Below, piece after piece: positions 8,924-17,728 of a stretch of DNA of 64,000 nucleotides. Numbering within the stretch: the first letter of the stretch is position 1; each line of letters opens with the position of its first letter. The DNA lies in the NCBI RefSeq assembly GCF_026278345.1, contig NZ_CP111085.1, forward strand, positions 632,001 to 696,000, given 5' to 3'. The DNA comes from Tellurirhabdus rosea. GTDB taxonomy: Bacteria; Bacteroidota; Bacteroidia; Cytophagales; Spirosomataceae. A model generated the notes under the pieces. It saw nothing but the letters and a program-made list of their open reading frames with translations. It was not told the DNA's origin and searched no databases. The position numbers and the translations under genes were made by a program.

Positions 8924-10825
8924 TTAGTTCGGCCGGGGGTTGACCCGACCTACCATGACCGGCTTTGCCGGGTGCTGCAGAATGGCGTCCGGCAGCCAGT
9001 ACACCAGAAGGCGGGCGGCGTTCTGGTAGCGCCCCCCGCTTTGCTCATCCGGTTCGGCCCTGACCATCAGATACGTTCCTTCGGTCGAGAAAAGGATTCC
9101 GGTTGCCCCGGCGATGCCTGTCTCCATCGTGTTCACCACGTCCCCGTTCCGGTCCCACAGGATCAGCGTTCCGTCGGGCCTCATGGTGGCTCTCATCCCG
9201 TTGAACTCACAGGTGGCCGTCAGGAGCCTGCCGTCCTGCATGGTCTGGTTCAGGTTCCGGAAGTCTTCCTTCACAAAATCGGCGGACTGGAATCCCTCCC
9301 CGGTCTGAATCGTCAGTTTTACCATCCGCTGGTACTTTCTGCTGCGTAGTTCAATCCTGCTGTCGTTGTCGATGACCCCGCTTTCGTGCAGGTGAACAAC
9401 CTCTTCGGAAGCGCCCTGGCTGACGTAAAAAACGTAAGGCGTACGCTTGAACCGAAAGTCCCACTGCTTCCAGGTACTGTCGGCGCCGTATGTAAAGATG
9501 TGATTCTGATGATGGTGGAGCACGTTTATGTCCGCCTTGTGACCCACCAGGGCCAACGGGCGACTGGTGGGCAGATTCAGCAGCAGCGCCTGTCCGTTGC
9601 GGCCCGCCAGAATGAGGTTGTCCACGTCCAGAAAGTGGAGCACCGGATAGGGTCTTCGCAGAGCCAGGGTGTTCTGCACCGTTCCACTGCTGTCGACGAG
9701 ATACAGTCGTTCGCGCGAGTCGGTGACGGCCAGCTGATTGCCGTCCGGCGAAAACTTTATGGCCAGAATATCGGCCTCCCGCACCAGTTGCTGCACCAGG
9801 GGACGGCCGTTTTCGCCAAAAATAAACAGCTTTCCGTCGGTTCCGGCCGCCACTACCTGATCCGTGGAGGTCGGCGAAGCGGCAAAGGCGGCAATGCCTA
9901 GCAACAGCGTGTCGCTTTTCGTCCGCAGCCAGGTTCCGTCGAGGGCATAATACTCGATCTGGCCGTTGTCGGAAGCCACAATGATTTCTTTCTTTGACGA
10001 GAAAGCCAGCCCCCGGACTTCCGCCCCGGCCTGCCCGATGGTCCGGATAAAACGGCCGGCGGCGGTCCAGAGCTTGATGCTGAGATCGCGTCCGGCACTC
10101 AGCAGGTAACTGCCGTCAGGCGAAAAGGCAAGGTGGGACACTTCGTCGCGGTGGCCGCGCAGCTGCCGTTCGGGGCCGTACAGGGAATCATACAGCGAAA
10201 TGTACCGTTTGCCCGCCCAGGCGATGGCCAGCCGGTTGCGGTCGGGCGAAGCCGCCAGCACCTTAACGACCCGTCCGAGGTTGGTATCGGCATCGTAATG
10301 CAGCAGGCCGAAAGCCTCCATCAGGACGTTCATGTTGAGGGAAGTCGTATCGTATTTGATGGACTCCACGGCCCGGGTCAGCGCCCGCGTCGGGTCGTAC
10401 CTGAGCGAATCGCGGGCGCGCAGCGCGAGGCTGACGCTTTCGGAACTGGTCAGCAGCGCATCGGTTTCCGCCTTCGCCCGCTTCAGGTTGTCGGCCAGCA
10501 ACTCGGCCTTCACCCGGGCCTCCACGGCTTCCCGGCGGCTTTTTTCCATGCGTTCAAACACCCGGTCCAGCCACTTGTCTACCTCCCGGAACCGCGACGG
10601 CTGGCACTCCCGGGCGGCCCGAAACGCCTGAATGGCGTCCTTGAGGTGACTGTCATCGGGATTGTTCAGGGCTTGTCTCCCCTTCCGGATGTACTCATCG
10701 TAGGACCCGCAATCTTCCAGCAGCGATTTGGGCGGCGTTTTCTTCTGTCCAAAAGCGGGTACATGGAAGCACAATCCGTTCACGCAGAGCAGAAGCCAGA
10801 AAGCGTATGCAGGAATCCGGTACAT
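8924..10825 (-). CDS. Exported WD40-type beta-propeller protein, first gene of the STAND/TIR operon
   Basis: A 633-aa protein with a signal peptide (about 1-26, ending AFGQ). Residues 35-175 are helical with a coiled coil near 88-125 and a segment RYDPTRALTRAVESIKYD. From about 185 onward come WD40-like blades: LRGHRDEVSHLAFSPDGSY with a following IKLW near 223-253, further blades up to about 455 (KQWDF), then divergent ones to the end (GTLILWD near 552). WD40 propellers are protein or ligand binding platforms. In many STAND proteins the same helical segment plus WD40 is fused behind the NTPase and membrane helix; here it is a separate exported protein. It is first in a unidirectional four-gene run with gaps of 21 and 18 bp and then an overlap. 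Divergent from aroA, with about 115 bp between the start codons. Confidence 0.8.
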   Translation of the reverse strand: MYRIPAYAFWLLLCVNGLCFHVPAFGQKKTPPKSLLEDCGSYDEYIRKGRQALNNPDDSHLKDAIQAFRAARECQPSRFREVDKWLDRVFERMEKSRREAVEARVKAELLADNLKRAKAETDALLTSSESVSLALRARDSLRYDPTRALTRAVESIKYDTTSLNMNVLMEAFGLLHYDADTNLGRVVKVLAASPDRNRLAIAWAGKRYISLYDSLYGPERQLRGHRDEVSHLAFSPDGSYLLSAGRDLSIKLWTAAGRFIRTIGQAGAEVRGLAFSSKKEIIVASDNGQIEYYALDGTWLRTKSDTLLLGIAAFAASPTSTDQVVAAGTDGKLFIFGENGRPLVQQLVREADILAIKFSPDGNQLAVTDSRERLYLVDSSGTVQNTLALRRPYPVLHFLDVDNLILAGRNGQALLLNLPTSRPLALVGHKADINVLHHHQNHIFTYGADSTWKQWDFRFKRTPYVFYVSQGASEEVVHLHESGVIDNDSRIELRSRKYQRMVKLTIQTGEGFQSADFVKEDFRNLNQTMQDGRLLTATCEFNGMRATMRPDGTLILWDRNGDVVNTMETGIAGATGILFSTEGTYLMVRAEPDEQSGGRYQNAARLLVYWLPDAILQHPAKPVMVGRVNPRPN

Positions 10826-10939
10826 GGTCTTCCAGTTAGTGAAATTAAGTCTATTAAAGGTGTGGCTTTTATTTGATACCCCGTTAACCGATTGATAAAA
10901 AGGGCTTTACAGACGATTCACCAACTTATCATCCGGCTA

Positions 10940-12211
10940 ATGGGATATTTTTGTTTTTTTTGCAGAAAATTGATTCCATTGGACGCCGTACACCTTTTTC
11001 CTCCGACCGGCCCTGTTCGGGCAACCATCCAGCTGACCTCCTCCAAAAGTGAAAGCAATCGGGCGTTGATCATCAACGCGCTCACGGGCTTTCGGGGAAC
11101 CCTGCATAACGTTTCTGCGGCCCGCGATACGCAGACCATGATCCGGCTGCTGCAATCCGAAGACCCCGTGGCCGACGTGCTCGACGCGGGCACGACCATG
11201 CGTTTTCTGACCGCTTACTTTGCCGTGACGGGCCAGCACAAGACCCTGACCGGGACGCCCCGCATGTGCGAACGCCCCATCGGAATTCTGGTGGACGCCC
11301 TCCGGGTGCTCGGGGCCGACATTGCGTATCTGAAAAACGAAGGTTATCCGCCGCTGGTCACCCGGGGATTTGCCCAGACGGAAACGAACCGCGTGGCCGT
11401 ACGGGGCGACGTGAGCAGCCAGTACATCTCGGCGCTGCTGATGGTGGGCCCGCTGCTGCCCAATGGCCTCGAACTGGAACTGACCGGCGAGGTCGGCTCC
11501 CGGCCCTACATTGAAATGACGCTGAAACAGATGGAAGCGTTCGGTGTCAAAGCGTCCGCCGACTGGACGAGCAACACCATCTCCGTCCCGGCAGCGGCGT
11601 ACACGCCGACCGAGTATGCCGTCGAATCCGACTGGTCGGGGGCGAGCTACTGGTACAGCATCGCGGCGCTGGCTCAGGAAGGCTCGGAACTCGAACTGCT
11701 GGGGCTGAAAGAGCTGTCGCTGCAGGGCGACAGCGCCATTGCCGACATCATGCGCCCGCTGGGTGTGGAGAGCACGTTCTTTCCCGGCGGCGTGCGCCTG
11801 ACCAAAATCCCGGCGCAGACGTCGCTGGCGTGGGACTTCACCCACTGCCCGGACCTGGCCCAGACCGTGGCCGTCTGCGCCGCCATGAAGCAGATTCCGC
11901 TCACGCTGACGGGCATCGAAAGCCTCAAAATCAAGGAAACCGACCGCGTTGCCGCTTTGCAGAACGAACTGAAGAAGATCGGCGCCGAACTGGCCGAGGT
12001 GAAGCCGGACGAAGAGTATGTCGTCAGGACTGACGAATCCCAGAGCACGGCCGACGAGTCGGTGCCCCGCATCGCCACCTACGACGATCACCGGATGGCG
12101 ATGGCCTTTGCGCCCGTCTCCCTCCGCCACGAAATCATCATCGAAGAACCCGGCGTCGTTGCCAAATCCTACCCAAAATTCTGGGAAGACCTTTCTTTGA
12201 TTAAGAGTTAA
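10940..12211 (+). CDS. aroA: 3-phosphoshikimate 1-carboxyvinyltransferase (EPSP synthase)
   Basis: The protein (423 aa from this ATG) transfers enolpyruvyl from PEP to shikimate-3-phosphate, the sixth step of the shikimate pathway, in the cytosol. Motifs seen are TSSKSESNRALII (phosphate-binding Lys-Ser), DAGTTMRFLTAYFA (variant of the NAGTAMRPL motif), RMCERPIGILVDALRVLGA, SSQYISALLM, DWSGASYW, IKETDRVAALQNELKKIGA and YDDHRMAMAFAP. The start is uncertain. The family core begins at HLFPPTGPVRATIQL, and the 15 or so residues before it (Phe/Cys-rich) look non-native. The options are ATG 10940 (chosen as the only upstream ATG), TTG 10970 or TTG 10979. The variant PEP-site motif (Phe for Pro after MR) is what I read directly; its effect on inhibitor binding is not predictable here. 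The gene stands alone, converging on a SusD gene across a hairpin. Confidence 0.9.
   Translation: MGYFCFFCRKLIPLDAVHLFPPTGPVRATIQLTSSKSESNRALIINALTGFRGTLHNVSAARDTQTMIRLLQSEDPVADVLDAGTTMRFLTAYFAVTGQHKTLTGTPRMCERPIGILVDALRVLGADIAYLKNEGYPPLVTRGFAQTETNRVAVRGDVSSQYISALLMVGPLLPNGLELELTGEVGSRPYIEMTLKQMEAFGVKASADWTSNTISVPAAAYTPTEYAVESDWSGASYWYSIAALAQEGSELELLGLKELSLQGDSAIADIMRPLGVESTFFPGGVRLTKIPAQTSLAWDFTHCPDLAQTVAVCAAMKQIPLTLTGIESLKIKETDRVAALQNELKKIGAELAEVKPDEEYVVRTDESQSTADESVPRIATYDDHRMAMAFAPVSLRHEIIIEEPGVVAKSYPKFWEDLSLIKS
10946..10953 (+). promoter_or_regulatory. Possible Bacteroidota -7 box (TAnnTTTG) ahead of aroA
   Basis: TATTTTTG matches the Bacteroidota -7 consensus TAnnTTTG exactly. It lies just inside the first in-frame ATG of the aroA frame and 17 bp before an in-frame TTG. 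If it is the real promoter, translation of aroA must start further downstream. No convincing -33 TTG was seen at the expected distance. Confidence 0.3.
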
Positions 12212-12303
12212 AAATTAAAAGTTAAGAGTTAAAAGTAGGCTTCGCCTGATCAAAATACTTGATTAAGCGGAGCCTTACTTTTAACTCTTAACTTTTAACT
12301 ACT
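12204..12303. repeat. Long inverted repeat between aroA and susD stops, probable bidirectional terminator
   Basis: The arms 12217-12245 and 12267-12296 pair over about 29 positions with only a bulge and a mismatch. They are built of the stuttering word AGTTAAA/AGTTAAG, and the GC-rich tip reads GGCTTCGC against GCGGAGCC. The repeat fills the whole space between the two convergent stop codons and the word already begins in the aroA stop (AGTTAA). Its A/T-rich bases and GC-rich tip fit a bidirectional terminator, although there is no classical U-tract outside the stem. Confidence 0.7.
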
Positions 12304-12310
12304 AACTCAC

Positions 12311-13774
12311 TTACCGGTCCCAGAAGACCCGGTCGGTGATGGTGGCGGGACCCTGGGCCTCTACGTTGGCGCGGTTGAGCTGCACTTCGGAGAGCGGGTA
12401 CGGCCAGCGGCGCGGGAAGCGACCGGCAGTAAACTGCTGGGATGAAGCGGCCAGCGACAGGGCCGGAACGCCGTTGGGTGTCGCCGGGGTGATGCTCCGC
12501 CGCCAGTCGTTCCAGGTTTCCGGTTCGAGAGCCAGCGCGATGTATTTTTCCGTAAAAATCTTGTCGAGCGAAATTGTTTCCTGCGTTTCGCTGCCGAAGC
12601 GCCGGATGTAATCCTGGTTGGCCGTGGCGTTGGTCGTCAGGTTGAAGGAGGCAATCGGGGCGGTCACTTTGGTCAGCGAAGCGGCCACGGCGGCGTTGAA
12701 GGCGGTGGCCGCTTCGGCCCGGCGGTTCAGCCGCAGCAGCGCCTCAGCTTCGATAAATTTCTGCTCGACAAACGAGATGAAATTTACCGGCGATTCCGGC
12801 CGGTTGAAGTAGCCGCCCACCTGCGAGGCCGTCGGACGGGAAACGCCCGCCGGGGAGCCTACAAACGGCGTGGCTCCGGTATTGGCCCGGACGTAGAACG
12901 GCAGACGCGGGTCGTTCCGCTGGATCAGGAGGTTGACAAACGACTCGCCCATCCGCACGCCATTGCCGAAACTGCCCACCAGAAAGCGGAACCACGGCCC
13001 CGCCGCATCCTGCGAATTTCCAAACACAATCCGGGCATCCTCGGCGTTCGACGTCAAACCGCCGCCCTGCAGGGCCGCCAGCGCGTTCTGCGCCGACTGC
13101 TCCGGCGCGACCTTGCTCAGGTGGTTGAAATACCGCGCTTTGAGTGCCCGGGCGGCCTGCTGCCAGCGGGTCCGGTTGCCGCCGTAGACGAGGTCGTCGC
13201 GGCTGGGCGAAAACGTGCTGGTCGTTGCCTGCAGGTCCACAATCGCCTGCGAAAGCATGTTCTGGATGGTATCGTACAGGACCTCGCCCCGGTCGTACCG
13301 CGGCTGGGTCACCGCCGTGCCGTCCGCTCCCCGGAACGCCTCGCTGTAGGGCACGTTGTTCCAGAGGTCTACGGCCTGTCCCAGCGCCGCGGCCATCAGA
13401 ATGCGGGCCACCCCTCGGTAGTGCGGCGAACGGGTTTCGTTCGCTTTCCGGATGACCACATCCAGGTCCTTCATGGCGCCGGGATACAGGTTGCCGTCCC
13501 AGACCCGGGCGGCGAGGTTGCCGTTCAGGTCGTACTGACCCACCGACAGATAGATGTTTTCCACGCCGCCGAGCTGCTGGGTAAAGATGCTCGTAAACTG
13601 GGCGATATCCCCGTGAATGCCGTACGCCAGGTTTGCCTGGGCGGCAGGCAGCAGCACGTTCATCGGCGCGTCCGTCGGGGAGTTGGGGTTGACGTTGATG
13701 TCCTTGAAATCGCAGCTATTCAGCCCGACAGCCGTCAGGACCAGCGCGATAAAGGGTTTGATGTATTTTTTCAT
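12311..13774 (-). CDS. SusD/RagB-family outer-membrane lipoprotein
   Basis: A 487-aa protein with a lipoprotein signal (lipobox ending LNSC, Cys21) followed by the SusD-like opening DFKDINVNPNSPTDAPMNVLLPAAQANLAYGI. SusD-like proteins are helical (TPR-based) surface lids that deliver ligands to their SusC channel. Mid-protein features include YRGVARILMAAALGQAVDLWNNVPYSEAF, typical of the SusD-like_2 branch often paired with peptide or unknown-substrate SusCs. It lies downstream of its SusC partner on the minus strand, separated by a 116-bp stretch with a stutter-type repeat. No degradative enzyme is adjacent, so the nutrient cannot be inferred. Confidence 0.9.
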   Translation of the reverse strand: MKKYIKPFIALVLTAVGLNSCDFKDINVNPNSPTDAPMNVLLPAAQANLAYGIHGDIAQFTSIFTQQLGGVENIYLSVGQYDLNGNLAARVWDGNLYPGAMKDLDVVIRKANETRSPHYRGVARILMAAALGQAVDLWNNVPYSEAFRGADGTAVTQPRYDRGEVLYDTIQNMLSQAIVDLQATTSTFSPSRDDLVYGGNRTRWQQAARALKARYFNHLSKVAPEQSAQNALAALQGGGLTSNAEDARIVFGNSQDAAGPWFRFLVGSFGNGVRMGESFVNLLIQRNDPRLPFYVRANTGATPFVGSPAGVSRPTASQVGGYFNRPESPVNFISFVEQKFIEAEALLRLNRRAEAATAFNAAVAASLTKVTAPIASFNLTTNATANQDYIRRFGSETQETISLDKIFTEKYIALALEPETWNDWRRSITPATPNGVPALSLAASSQQFTAGRFPRRWPYPLSEVQLNRANVEAQGPATITDRVFWDR

Positions 13775-13786
13775 GAGTGTAAGTAT

Positions 13787-13889
13787 CGTTTAACGTTTAC
13801 GTTTAACGTTGAAGTTTATCGTTGAAGGCGATTACCGTTCTGGCTAACCCGTTTTGCCTTCAACCTTAAACGTTCAACTTTCAACGCCC
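13787..13889. repeat. Imperfect inverted repeat between susC and susD
   Basis: Left arm 13787-13829 is built from the words GTTTAACG/GTTGAAG and right arm 13856-13889 from CCTTCAACC/CGTTCAAC, with a 26-bp GC-rich loop. It fills the gap between the susC stop and the susD start on the minus strand. It could lower or set susD expression relative to susC, or be an RNA-stabilising hairpin. It belongs to the same class of word-repeat hairpins seen at other gene ends in the window. Confidence 0.55.
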
Positions 13890-13890
13890 T

Positions 13891-16800
13891 TTAAAACGTC
13901 GCATTCAGGCTAAGGCCTGCGCTGCGGGTGTTCGGGTTGCCGAAGTAATCGAGGCCCTGGGCCGGGCTCAGGCCGTAGAGGCTGTTTTCGGGGTCCACGC
14001 CGGAATACTTCGTGAACAGCAGCAGGTTACGGCCGAAAGCGGTCAGTTCAACGCCTTTCACCAGCCCGTTGCCGAACCATTTGGCGGGCAGGCGGTAGCT
14101 CAGGTTCACGTCCCGCAGTCGAACCCAGGAAGCGTCTTCGATGAACTGCTCGTGCACCCCGGCGGCTCCCGTGGCCCGGCCGTTGGCCTGGAACCAGTTG
14201 GCCTGCGTCAGCGTCACGGCCTGGGTATTGGGCGTGCCGTCCTGACGAACACCTTCAAACACGCGCTGCTGGCCCCGTTCCAGCGTCCGCATCGTCGCGC
14301 CGATGTTGGTCAGCACGGCTTCGGTGCCGTTCCAGACGTCGCCGCCCTGCCGGATGTCCCAGAGGAACGAAAGCGTCAGTCCTTTGAACGAAAGCGAGTT
14401 GCGGATGCCCAGCAGGAAGTCCGGGTTCGGGTTGCCGATCAGCAGGTTGTCCTGACGAATCGGGAAGCCGTCGTTGCCGATCAGGATTTGTCCGGCCTCG
14501 TTCCGCCGCCAGCCCGACCCGTAGAAGACGCCGAACTGCTGCCCCGGCACCAGCCGCGGCTGGAAGATGGTTCCGAAGCCCGGCAGCAGGATGGGTTCGT
14601 TGTTGACCGTCGAAACGACCAGGTTGCGGTTGCGCGTAAAGTTGAACGAAGCCTCCCACTGGAATGATGATGTTTTGACCGGAATGACCGTCAGGATGGC
14701 TTCAATCCCTTTGTTTTCCAGCTCGCCCGCGTTGATGCGCTTGGACGTAAAGCCCGACGAAGAGGCCATCGGCACGGCGATGATCTGGTTCCGGTTGCGC
14801 GAACGGTAGTAGGTGGCATCCAGCCGAATCCGGTTCTCGAAGAAACCCAGATCGGCGCCGAACTCCAGCGTGCTGTTGTTCTCCGGCAGCAGGTCCGGAT
14901 TGCCGATCTGATTGCCCAGCGTCGAGCCGCCGATGTTGCTGCCCCGAATCGGGAACGAAATGCCGTTGCCGAAGCCATCGGAGGCCGACGCCCGGACGTA
15001 GAACGTCTCGGTCTGGTAAGGCTCCGGAATGTTGCCCACCTGCGCGTACGACCCGCGAATCTTCAGGTACGACAGCACCGAACTGTTCAGCTTCAGCGCA
15101 TCGGTCAGAATCACACCGCCGCTGACGGATGGGTACAGGAACGAGTTGTTCTGCTCGGGCAGCGTCGAAGCCCACTCGTTGCGCACCGTTCCTTCCAGGA
15201 AAGCCCAGCCCTGGTAATCCAGCTTGGCGCTCGCAAAGGCCGCAAACGTCCGCCGGCGGAACCGCGACTGCAGCGGGTTGGCAATCACCGTCGCGTTGCT
15301 GATGTTGAACAGCCCCGGCTGGTTGAAGGTGTTGCCGTCCAGGTACGAACGGGTTTCGTCGTTGTTGAAGAAGTTGTGCCCCACCAGCGCCGTCAGGCCG
15401 ATGTCGCCGAACTTCTTGTCGGCCGTCAGCAGGAAGTCCGTGTTGAAGGTCTTGTTGATGTAGGTATCTTCAAAAATCCGCCCGAAACGACCGTCGCCGC
15501 CGAAGGAACCGATGTCGAAGGCATGGACCCGGCGGTCGGCAAACACATCGGCCCCGGCCCGGAACATGGCTCCCAGCCACGGCAGAATCTGGTAATTCAG
15601 CTGCACGTAGCCCTGAAGCCGGTCCACGCGGTCGCGGTACGGGTTTTTGTTGATCGTCCAAAGCGGGCTGTCGGGCCCCAGTCCGGCGTCGGCGGGGTTC
15701 ATGCCGTCGATCTGGTTCTGGTTGCGGTAGTGTCGCTGCGAGCCGTTCGGGAACTGGAAAGCGACGGGGTTCGTCGGATCGTCCTGCCCGTTGAAAATAT
15801 CAAAATGCGGCGGCGTCCGGTAAATGCCCTGGGTGACGCCCACAAAGTTGTCGCCCCGGCCCACGCGCTGGCCGCCCGAATTGATGTAGGTCAGCGAGGA
15901 CGACAGCCGCAGTTTCGGACTCAGTTCGGTCTCGCCGGACAGCTTCGCCGTGGTCCGGTCGAAGGTATTGAGCGGAATAACGCCTTCCTGCGTCAGCCGA
16001 CCGATGGAGAAATACAGGTTGCCGTTCCGGTTGCCGCTGCTGATGCTGAGGTGGTTGTTGAAGGTCCGGCCGGTCTGGTAGAAATTCCGCTGGTTGTCGA
16101 ACACCTGCACCGGCGCGCTGGCGTTGGCCGTGGGGTCCGTCGCCGGCACAATCTTGCCCTGCGGATAACGCGGGTCGGTCAGGGAACTGCTGTAGCGGAG
16201 GTCGCTGATGCGGGGTCCGAAAATGAACGTCTGACCCGGCGCGTCGCTGTAGGCGCCGTTGGTTCCCTGAGCGTACACGTCCTGCAGGGGGAAAAGTTTG
16301 TTCACCTGCTCCACGGAAGCCGTGCTGTTGAAAGTCACGGTCGTCCGGCGGGTATCGCTGCGGCTGCCTTTTTTGGTCGTGATGAGCACCACGCCGCTGC
16401 CCGCCTGAATGCCGTACAGCGCCGTGGCGGCCGGACCTTTCAACACCGAAATCGACTCGATATCATCCGGGTTGATATCGACGGCGCGGTTCGAGTTGTC
16501 TACCGAAGACGAAAGCCCGGTCGAGCGGTAGGAGTTGTTGACCGGAATGCCGTCCACGACAAACAAGGGCTGGCTGTTGCCCTGAAACGACGATTTGCCC
16601 CGGATGTTGATGGAAGCCGCCGCCCCCGGCGAACCGCCCTGGCTGATGATCTGCACCCCGGCGGCTTTTCCGTTGAGGGCGTTGACCACGTTCGGCTCGC
16701 GGGCGCGGATGATTTCGTCCGCCTTAACTTCCTGCAGCGAGTAGTTCAGTGCCCGCTTTTCCTGCCGGATGCCCAGGGCCGTCACCACCACCTCGTTCAG

Positions 16801-17103
16801 CTGGCGGGAATCCTCTTGCAGTTTGACATTGAAAACCGTCTGCGTGCCAATCTCCACCTCCTGCGTGTTGTGTCCGACCGACGAAATGACCAGCTGCCGC
16901 GTATCGCCCGGAACGGTGAGCCGGAAGGCTCCGTCGGCGTCGGTGGTGGTACCGCGGGACGATCCTTTCGCCACCACGTTTGCCCCCGGAAGCGGCGCGT
17001 TCTCCGGTCCGGTCGTGACGCGCCCGCTCAGCGTCCGTTCCTGGGCCACCGCCAGCGTCACCGAAAAAAGCAGGCACACAAATACCCATAGATTTCTGAC
17101 CAT
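13891..17103 (-). CDS. SusC/RagA-family TonB-linked outer-membrane protein
   Basis: A 1070-aa protein with signal peptide 1-20 (ending AVAQ). It has an N-terminal carboxypeptidase-regulatory-like domain (LSGRVTTGPENAPLPGANV, about 24-95), then the plug starting EVVVTALGIRQEKRALNYS with LNGKAAGVQI, the plug motif INIRGKSSFQGNSQPLFVVDGIPV and VLKGPAATALYGIQAGSGVVLITTKKG. The rest is beta-barrel, ending NTRSAGLSLNATF with the terminal aromatic. It imports SusD-bound ligands using TonB energy. It is first gene of a susC-susD pair; the 229-bp divergent region to the DUF4260 gene should hold its promoter. Substrate unknown. Confidence 0.93.
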   Translation of the reverse strand: MVRNLWVFVCLLFSVTLAVAQERTLSGRVTTGPENAPLPGANVVAKGSSRGTTTDADGAFRLTVPGDTRQLVISSVGHNTQEVEIGTQTVFNVKLQEDSRQLNEVVVTALGIRQEKRALNYSLQEVKADEIIRAREPNVVNALNGKAAGVQIISQGGSPGAAASINIRGKSSFQGNSQPLFVVDGIPVNNSYRSTGLSSSVDNSNRAVDINPDDIESISVLKGPAATALYGIQAGSGVVLITTKKGSRSDTRRTTVTFNSTASVEQVNKLFPLQDVYAQGTNGAYSDAPGQTFIFGPRISDLRYSSSLTDPRYPQGKIVPATDPTANASAPVQVFDNQRNFYQTGRTFNNHLSISSGNRNGNLYFSIGRLTQEGVIPLNTFDRTTAKLSGETELSPKLRLSSSLTYINSGGQRVGRGDNFVGVTQGIYRTPPHFDIFNGQDDPTNPVAFQFPNGSQRHYRNQNQIDGMNPADAGLGPDSPLWTINKNPYRDRVDRLQGYVQLNYQILPWLGAMFRAGADVFADRRVHAFDIGSFGGDGRFGRIFEDTYINKTFNTDFLLTADKKFGDIGLTALVGHNFFNNDETRSYLDGNTFNQPGLFNISNATVIANPLQSRFRRRTFAAFASAKLDYQGWAFLEGTVRNEWASTLPEQNNSFLYPSVSGGVILTDALKLNSSVLSYLKIRGSYAQVGNIPEPYQTETFYVRASASDGFGNGISFPIRGSNIGGSTLGNQIGNPDLLPENNSTLEFGADLGFFENRIRLDATYYRSRNRNQIIAVPMASSSGFTSKRINAGELENKGIEAILTVIPVKTSSFQWEASFNFTRNRNLVVSTVNNEPILLPGFGTIFQPRLVPGQQFGVFYGSGWRRNEAGQILIGNDGFPIRQDNLLIGNPNPDFLLGIRNSLSFKGLTLSFLWDIRQGGDVWNGTEAVLTNIGATMRTLERGQQRVFEGVRQDGTPNTQAVTLTQANWFQANGRATGAAGVHEQFIEDASWVRLRDVNLSYRLPAKWFGNGLVKGVELTAFGRNLLLFTKYSGVDPENSLYGLSPAQGLDYFGNPNTRSAGLSLNATF

Positions 17104-17332
17104 TTTAAAAGGTGTTAAGTGGTATAAACCAGGTTAGCAATTAAAAGTATTACTATTAATTACAAAAGTAAAAACTACATTCATGAAATTAACAACTCAT
17201 CCTTTTTTTTAAGAAAAGCTTTTGACGAAGGGGAGATTTTCGTGATTGGTCAATACGATTTCGTGCTGCGTCATCCCCGCTTCGGGCGCTGACCGCGACC
17301 TTTGTTCCATCCATCAACCCCCAGAACGCGCT

Positions 17333-17722
17333 ATGAAAACGCTGCTGAAGCTAGAAGAATTTACCCAATTTATTCTATCTATTTTCTTGTTTAATCAATT
17401 GCCTTTCGCCTGGTGGTGGTATCCGGCCCTGATCCTGCTTCCGGACGTGGGCATGCTCGGCTACCTGGTCAATCCCCGCGTCGGTGCGCTGACCTACAAC
17501 CTGTTGCACCACAAAGGAATCGCCGTTCTGGTCGGCATGGCCGGTTTGCTGACCGCCCAGCCGGTGCTTACGCTGAGCGGAATTCTTCTGTACGGCCACG
17601 CGAGCATGGACCGCCTGATGGGCTACGGCCTGAAATATCCGGACAACTTCAAACACACTCACCTCGGCCAGCTGAACGGCCGGACCGAAACCCCGTCCGC
17701 AGACAACGTCCTTTCCTTCTGA
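17333..17722 (+). CDS. DUF4260 family small membrane protein
   Basis: A 129-aa protein starting at the ATG at 17333; the frame is open 29 codons further upstream, but that part (MVNTISCCVIPASG...) looks non-coding and overlaps the likely promoter region. Features are LLKLEEFTQFILSIFLF, WWWYPALILLPDVGMLGYL, YNLLHHKG and HASMDRLMGYGLKYPD, which fit the DUF4260 family of small integral membrane proteins with about four helices. The conserved HHK and HASMDR groups suggest a metal or cofactor site, but the function is unknown. It lies 6 bp before the NAD-dependent epimerase-like gene, so the two are probably co-transcribed. Confidence 0.8.
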   Translation: MKTLLKLEEFTQFILSIFLFNQLPFAWWWYPALILLPDVGMLGYLVNPRVGALTYNLLHHKGIAVLVGMAGLLTAQPVLTLSGILLYGHASMDRLMGYGLKYPDNFKHTHLGQLNGRTETPSADNVLSF

Positions 17723-17728
17723 AAAACC

